DNA from: Beijerinckiaceae bacterium
GTDB taxonomy: Bacteria > Pseudomonadota > Alphaproteobacteria > Rhizobiales > Beijerinckiaceae
Direction of reading: 5' to 3'
DNA: 64,000 nucleotides
Assembly: GCA_947454485.1 (NCBI GenBank)
Contig: CANGJJ010000006.1
Location: 124,001 to 188,000 of the forward strand
A model generated the notes under the pieces. That model was not told the DNA's origin. It did not search any database and saw only the letters and a list, made by a program, of their open reading frames with translations. Below, piece after piece: positions 61,767 to 64,000 of this stretch. Each line of letters begins with the position of its first letter. The first letter of the stretch is position 1. A program made the position numbers and the translations under genes.

Positions 61767-62608
61767 CAGACCTTTCCTCCATTGGGGCGTTTTCTAAACG
61801 CAGCAAAGAGAGAGGTTGTGATGAGACCTTGCGGGCGCACCGCCATGAAGACGATGATGAAGAAGGCGAAGATCGCATAGCGCCACTCAGCACTCGCACG
61901 CAGGAGCTCAGGCGCAAGAGTGAAGAACATCGCACCGACCAGCGGCCCAAACACGGTCTGCGTACCACCGAACAAAACAAACAACACCGGGAAGACACTG
62001 AGCATCACATTGAAGTGCTGCGCCTCGATGAAATTATAGGAGTGGCCATAAAGCGCGCCGCCAAATCCTGCGATGGCTGCACCAATCGCAAAGGCCGCTG
62101 CTTGAATGCTGCGCACCGAAATGCCCATCAAGTCTGAGACCGTGGAGTCGCTCTTCACCGAAGTCAGATAAAGCGCAAAGCGTGTCGTCGAGAGCAGCAT
62201 CACAAAGAGCATCACGCCGGCGGTTGCCATGAAGATGACGGCAGGGGCTGCATAGGAGGCGACAGGATAGCCTGCCGCACCGCCCACGACTTCCAGATTG
62301 AGAAAGACAGCGGCAATCACCTGGCCCAGCGCAAATGTTGCCATCGCGAGATAGATGCCATGGGTGCGCAAAACCGGAATACCAATGACAAGACCGATGA
62401 TGCATGACGAGGCAGAGCCAACTGCCACCGCTGGCCAAATCGACCAGCCCATTTCATTCGTCAGGAAAGCCGCTGCATAAGCACCAATGGCCATGAAGCC
62501 CGCAATGCCAAGATTGAGCTGACCTGCAGCCATGGGCAGATAAACGGCATAGGCAGCGATGATATTAAAGCAGAGCGTGACAAGAACGCCGGTGAGATAA
62601 CCACTCAT
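61766..62608 (-). CDS. livM: ABC transporter permease, LivM-like
   Basis: This 280-residue permease has about eight to nine membrane helices and LivM blocks AGQLNLGIAGFMAIGAY and GIPVLRTHGIYLAMATFALG. The loop AGFGGALYGH contacts the ATPases. The ATG at 62608 shares one base with the livH stop; a GTG three bases earlier is possible. It is second in the operon. Confidence 0.93.
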   Translation of the reverse strand: MSGYLTGVLVTLCFNIIAAYAVYLPMAAGQLNLGIAGFMAIGAYAAAFLTNEMGWSIWPAVAVGSASSCIIGLVIGIPVLRTHGIYLAMATFALGQVIAAVFLNLEVVGGAAGYPVASYAAPAVIFMATAGVMLFVMLLSTTRFALYLTSVKSDSTVSDLMGISVRSIQAAAFAIGAAIAGFGGALYGHSYNFIEAQHFNVMLSVFPVLFVLFGGTQTVFGPLVGAMFFTLAPELLRASAEWRYAIFAFFIIVFMAVRPQGLITTSLFAAFRKRPNGGKV

Positions 62609-63480
62609 CACAGCTTCTCCCGTGACGGCGGCTGACCAATAAGGCCTTGCGGTCGCAGGATCAGGATGAGTAGCAAAAGCCCATAGGCGCTGATATTCAC
62701 AAAGTTCGCGCCAACCGTTGAGATGGTCAGCACTTCAACAAGTCCGATCAACAAACCGCCGAGCACTGCACCCCAGATCGACCCCATGCCGCCAACGATC
62801 ATGGCAGCGACGCCTTTGAAGCCCACGCCCTCTCCCATGAAGGGCGAGACCTGCTGATAGTTCACCGCGAACAACAAACCTGCAGAAGAGGCCAGCAAAG
62901 CGCTACCAACAAAGAGGCGCGGCACCAGCGTCCCCATATTAACGCCCATCAACAAAGCCGTTTCGCGGCTTTCAGCGACTGTTCGGATCTGCCGACCAGT
63001 ATTGGTGCGCGACAAAAACCACGACAGCCACACAACCAGTAGCACGGAGAGGGCCATGGAGATGAGCTGTGCAATGCCAATCACAAGGCCGCCGAAACGC
63101 AGATTCATGTCAGCGAGCAGGGCCGGAAAGGACTGCTGATCCGAGCCAAAACGAACCAGCATGAGATTTTCAAGAAGAACGAGAAAACCAAGAGAAGAGA
63201 CAAGCGGCGTCTCGGGGTCAGAGCCCTGCATCGGGCGATAGGCAAAACGCTCCACCGCCAAGGCAATGAGCGCTGCAGCCCCAAGGGCGCCCCCGAAGGC
63301 CAGCGGCCAAGGCAGACCCAAACGAAGCCCGCCAAAGGCCACCATACCGCCAATCATGAACAGGCCGGGGATGGAGAAATTGAGGAAGTTCAGCACCCCA
63401 ATCGCCAAGGTAAAAGCAACCGCCACAAGCATATAAATGGCGCTCAGCATCAGTCCGTTGACGATCTGTTGTGTCAGCAT
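62608..63480 (-). CDS. livH: ABC transporter permease, LivH-like
   Basis: This 290-residue permease has about eight helices and begins MLTQQIVNGLMLSAIYMLVA, the usual LivH opening. Later blocks are AVERFAYRPMQGSDPETPLV and GGMGSIWGAVLGGLLIG. The ATG at 63480 is chosen on similarity, though a GTG at 63513 has a slightly better AGG element. It is first in the operon; the candidate MarR-type site lies 58 bases or more upstream. Confidence 0.92.
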   Translation of the reverse strand: MLTQQIVNGLMLSAIYMLVAVAFTLAIGVLNFLNFSIPGLFMIGGMVAFGGLRLGLPWPLAFGGALGAAALIALAVERFAYRPMQGSDPETPLVSSLGFLVLLENLMLVRFGSDQQSFPALLADMNLRFGGLVIGIAQLISMALSVLLVVWLSWFLSRTNTGRQIRTVAESRETALLMGVNMGTLVPRLFVGSALLASSAGLLFAVNYQQVSPFMGEGVGFKGVAAMIVGGMGSIWGAVLGGLLIGLVEVLTISTVGANFVNISAYGLLLLILILRPQGLIGQPPSREKL

Positions 63481-63882
63481 CCCGTGCGCCCAAACCCACC
63501 CTTGTGCGCCCACCGCCTGTCGCAGCGGACTCGATATTTAGCTAAGCGTATTAGCTATCTATCTTGGCTTCAAGATGAGATTTCGGGCAGGAAGAGGGAT
63601 GCTGAAACTGACCATTTCCAGCTTTTTGGGGAGAAAGTGGCGATTACCGAACGGCTCTTATTGCAGCAGCAAAGGGGAAAATTTGAGCAAATCAAAAGCG
63701 GGCTGCCAATACCGAATATCGCGCGATAACCCTAAATGGCGGCGTATAGTCGCCACTAATATTGGCGCACAAACGCCCTGAGTACTGACGAGTGAGTGAT
63801 TTACGTTTATCCTGCCAGGAGCAATCGCAGTGAACGGGCTGAAGAGCAAACGCAGATTTGCCCCGCCTTGGGAGGAACAGCC
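63481..63882. promoter_or_regulatory. Divergent spacer between the liv-type operon and the last TctC gene
   Basis: These 402 bases hold no gene I can support; short frames in it match nothing known and have no ribosome sites. It must contain the liv-type promoter (see 63538-63573) and that of the TctC gene. GGCG(N6)CGCC at 63741-63754 is a weak dyad of unknown meaning. Confidence 0.4.
63538..63573 (-). promoter_or_regulatory. Candidate liv-type promoter with MarR-like operator
   Basis: On the minus strand TTGAAG (63573-63568) is followed after 17 bases by TACGCT (63550-63545). The spacer holds GATAGCTA, the complement of TAGCTATC (63552-63559). Around it AGCTAA-N5-TTAGCT (63540-63556) is a perfect inverted repeat. 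The same octamer lies in the spacer of the flavin reductase promoter at 56921-56928, suggesting both are bound by the MarR protein encoded at 56283. Confidence 0.5.
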
Positions 63883-64000
63883 ATGAAGACCCGCCTTTTC
63901 GTCTTGAGTCTTGCTGCCGCCTGCCTTGCCTATGGTGCAGCAGCCCAGACCTTTCCCACGCGGCCCCTGCGGGTTGTCGTGCCATGGCCGGTCGCAGGTG
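63883..64000 (+). CDS. TctC/Bug family binding protein, N-terminus only
   Basis: The frame opens at ATG 63883 after GGGAGGAAC and runs off the window after 39 codons. It encodes a leader (MKTRLFVLSLAAACLAYGAA) followed by QTFPTRPLRVVVPWPVAGG, the standard TctC mature start. It is the eleventh TctC-type gene in the window. It is divergent from the liv-type operon. Confidence 0.85.
   Translation, partial: MKTRLFVLSLAAACLAYGAAAQTFPTRPLRVVVPWPVAG

Noticed and set aside
1-64000. CRISPR arrays, tRNA or rRNA genes, prophage or integron features
   Set aside because: I looked for regularly spaced repeats, tRNA-like cloverleaf ends and phage or integrase motifs and saw none that could be supported.

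Overview
The window is a dense accessory catabolic and transport region from a moderately GC-rich Gram-negative proteobacterium. Codon use, the DEAD-box helicase type, hyuAB, NtaA-type monooxygenase and the crowd of Bug/TctC binding proteins fit an alphaproteobacterium of the Hyphomicrobiales/Rhizobiales. This is a judgement from protein style only; a Burkholderiales origin is not excluded. I see no tRNA, rRNA, transposase, integrase or CRISPR array.

Layout. 1-3.2 kb: the start of a phthalate-decarboxylase-like protein (minus, cut by the window edge), a TctC binding protein and an NtaA/DszA-type flavin monooxygenase. 3.6-5.6 kb: a CsdA/DbpA-like DEAD-box helicase, the only housekeeping-type gene. 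5.6-10.2 kb (minus): P450, GMC oxidoreductase and gamma-glutamyltransferase-like gene in one operon, divergent from a complete TRAP transporter (dctPQM, 10.6-13.5 kb). 13.5-21.7 kb (minus): hyuA-hyuB, two tandem NMT1-type binding proteins, an ATPase and two permeases, with a divergent LysR gene. 22.7-26.8 kb (minus): TctC, an ACMSD-type amidohydrolase and two M24/creatinase-like proteins. 26.9-36.4 kb (plus): amidohydrolase, MmgE/PrpD, then an ABC transporter, decarboxylase-like protein, FAD monooxygenase, DUF2783-like small protein, binding protein and GntR regulator. 36.4-45.7 kb: an IclR gene divergent from an eight-gene operon (TctC-like, TauD, TctC-like, LLM monooxygenase, NMT1-type binding protein, gentisate-dioxygenase-like cupin, decarboxylase-like protein, P450). 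45.7-56.3 kb: further TctC genes mixed with a maleate-isomerase-like protein, an alpha/beta hydrolase, a Tat-exported metallo-beta-lactamase-fold enzyme and a Tat-exported FMN hydroxyacid dehydrogenase. 56.3-59 kb: MarR regulator divergent from a flavin reductase/HpaB-type two-component monooxygenase. 59.1-63.5 kb (minus): a complete branched-chain-amino-acid-type ABC transporter. The right edge holds the start of another TctC gene.

How it works together. About 20 periplasmic-binding-protein-fold genes sit in 64 kb: 11 TctC-type, 4 NMT1-type, 3 Pht5-like, one DctP and one LivK. They are interleaved with at least seven oxygenases or oxygenase components and several decarboxylase, hydratase or isomerase-type enzymes. 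None of the TctC proteins has TctA/TctB membrane partners here, so they must use partners elsewhere or act as sensors. The likely theme is capture of organic, mostly aromatic, acids from the environment, hydroxylation and decarboxylation in the cytoplasm, and ring cleavage and isomerisation to central metabolites. Each cassette has its own regulator (LysR, GntR, IclR, MarR), and candidate operators are visible for several. The most informative regulatory signal is a TAGCTATC motif in the core promoter spacer of both the flavin reductase/HpaB operon and the liv-type operon, suggesting one MarR regulon of uptake plus oxidation.
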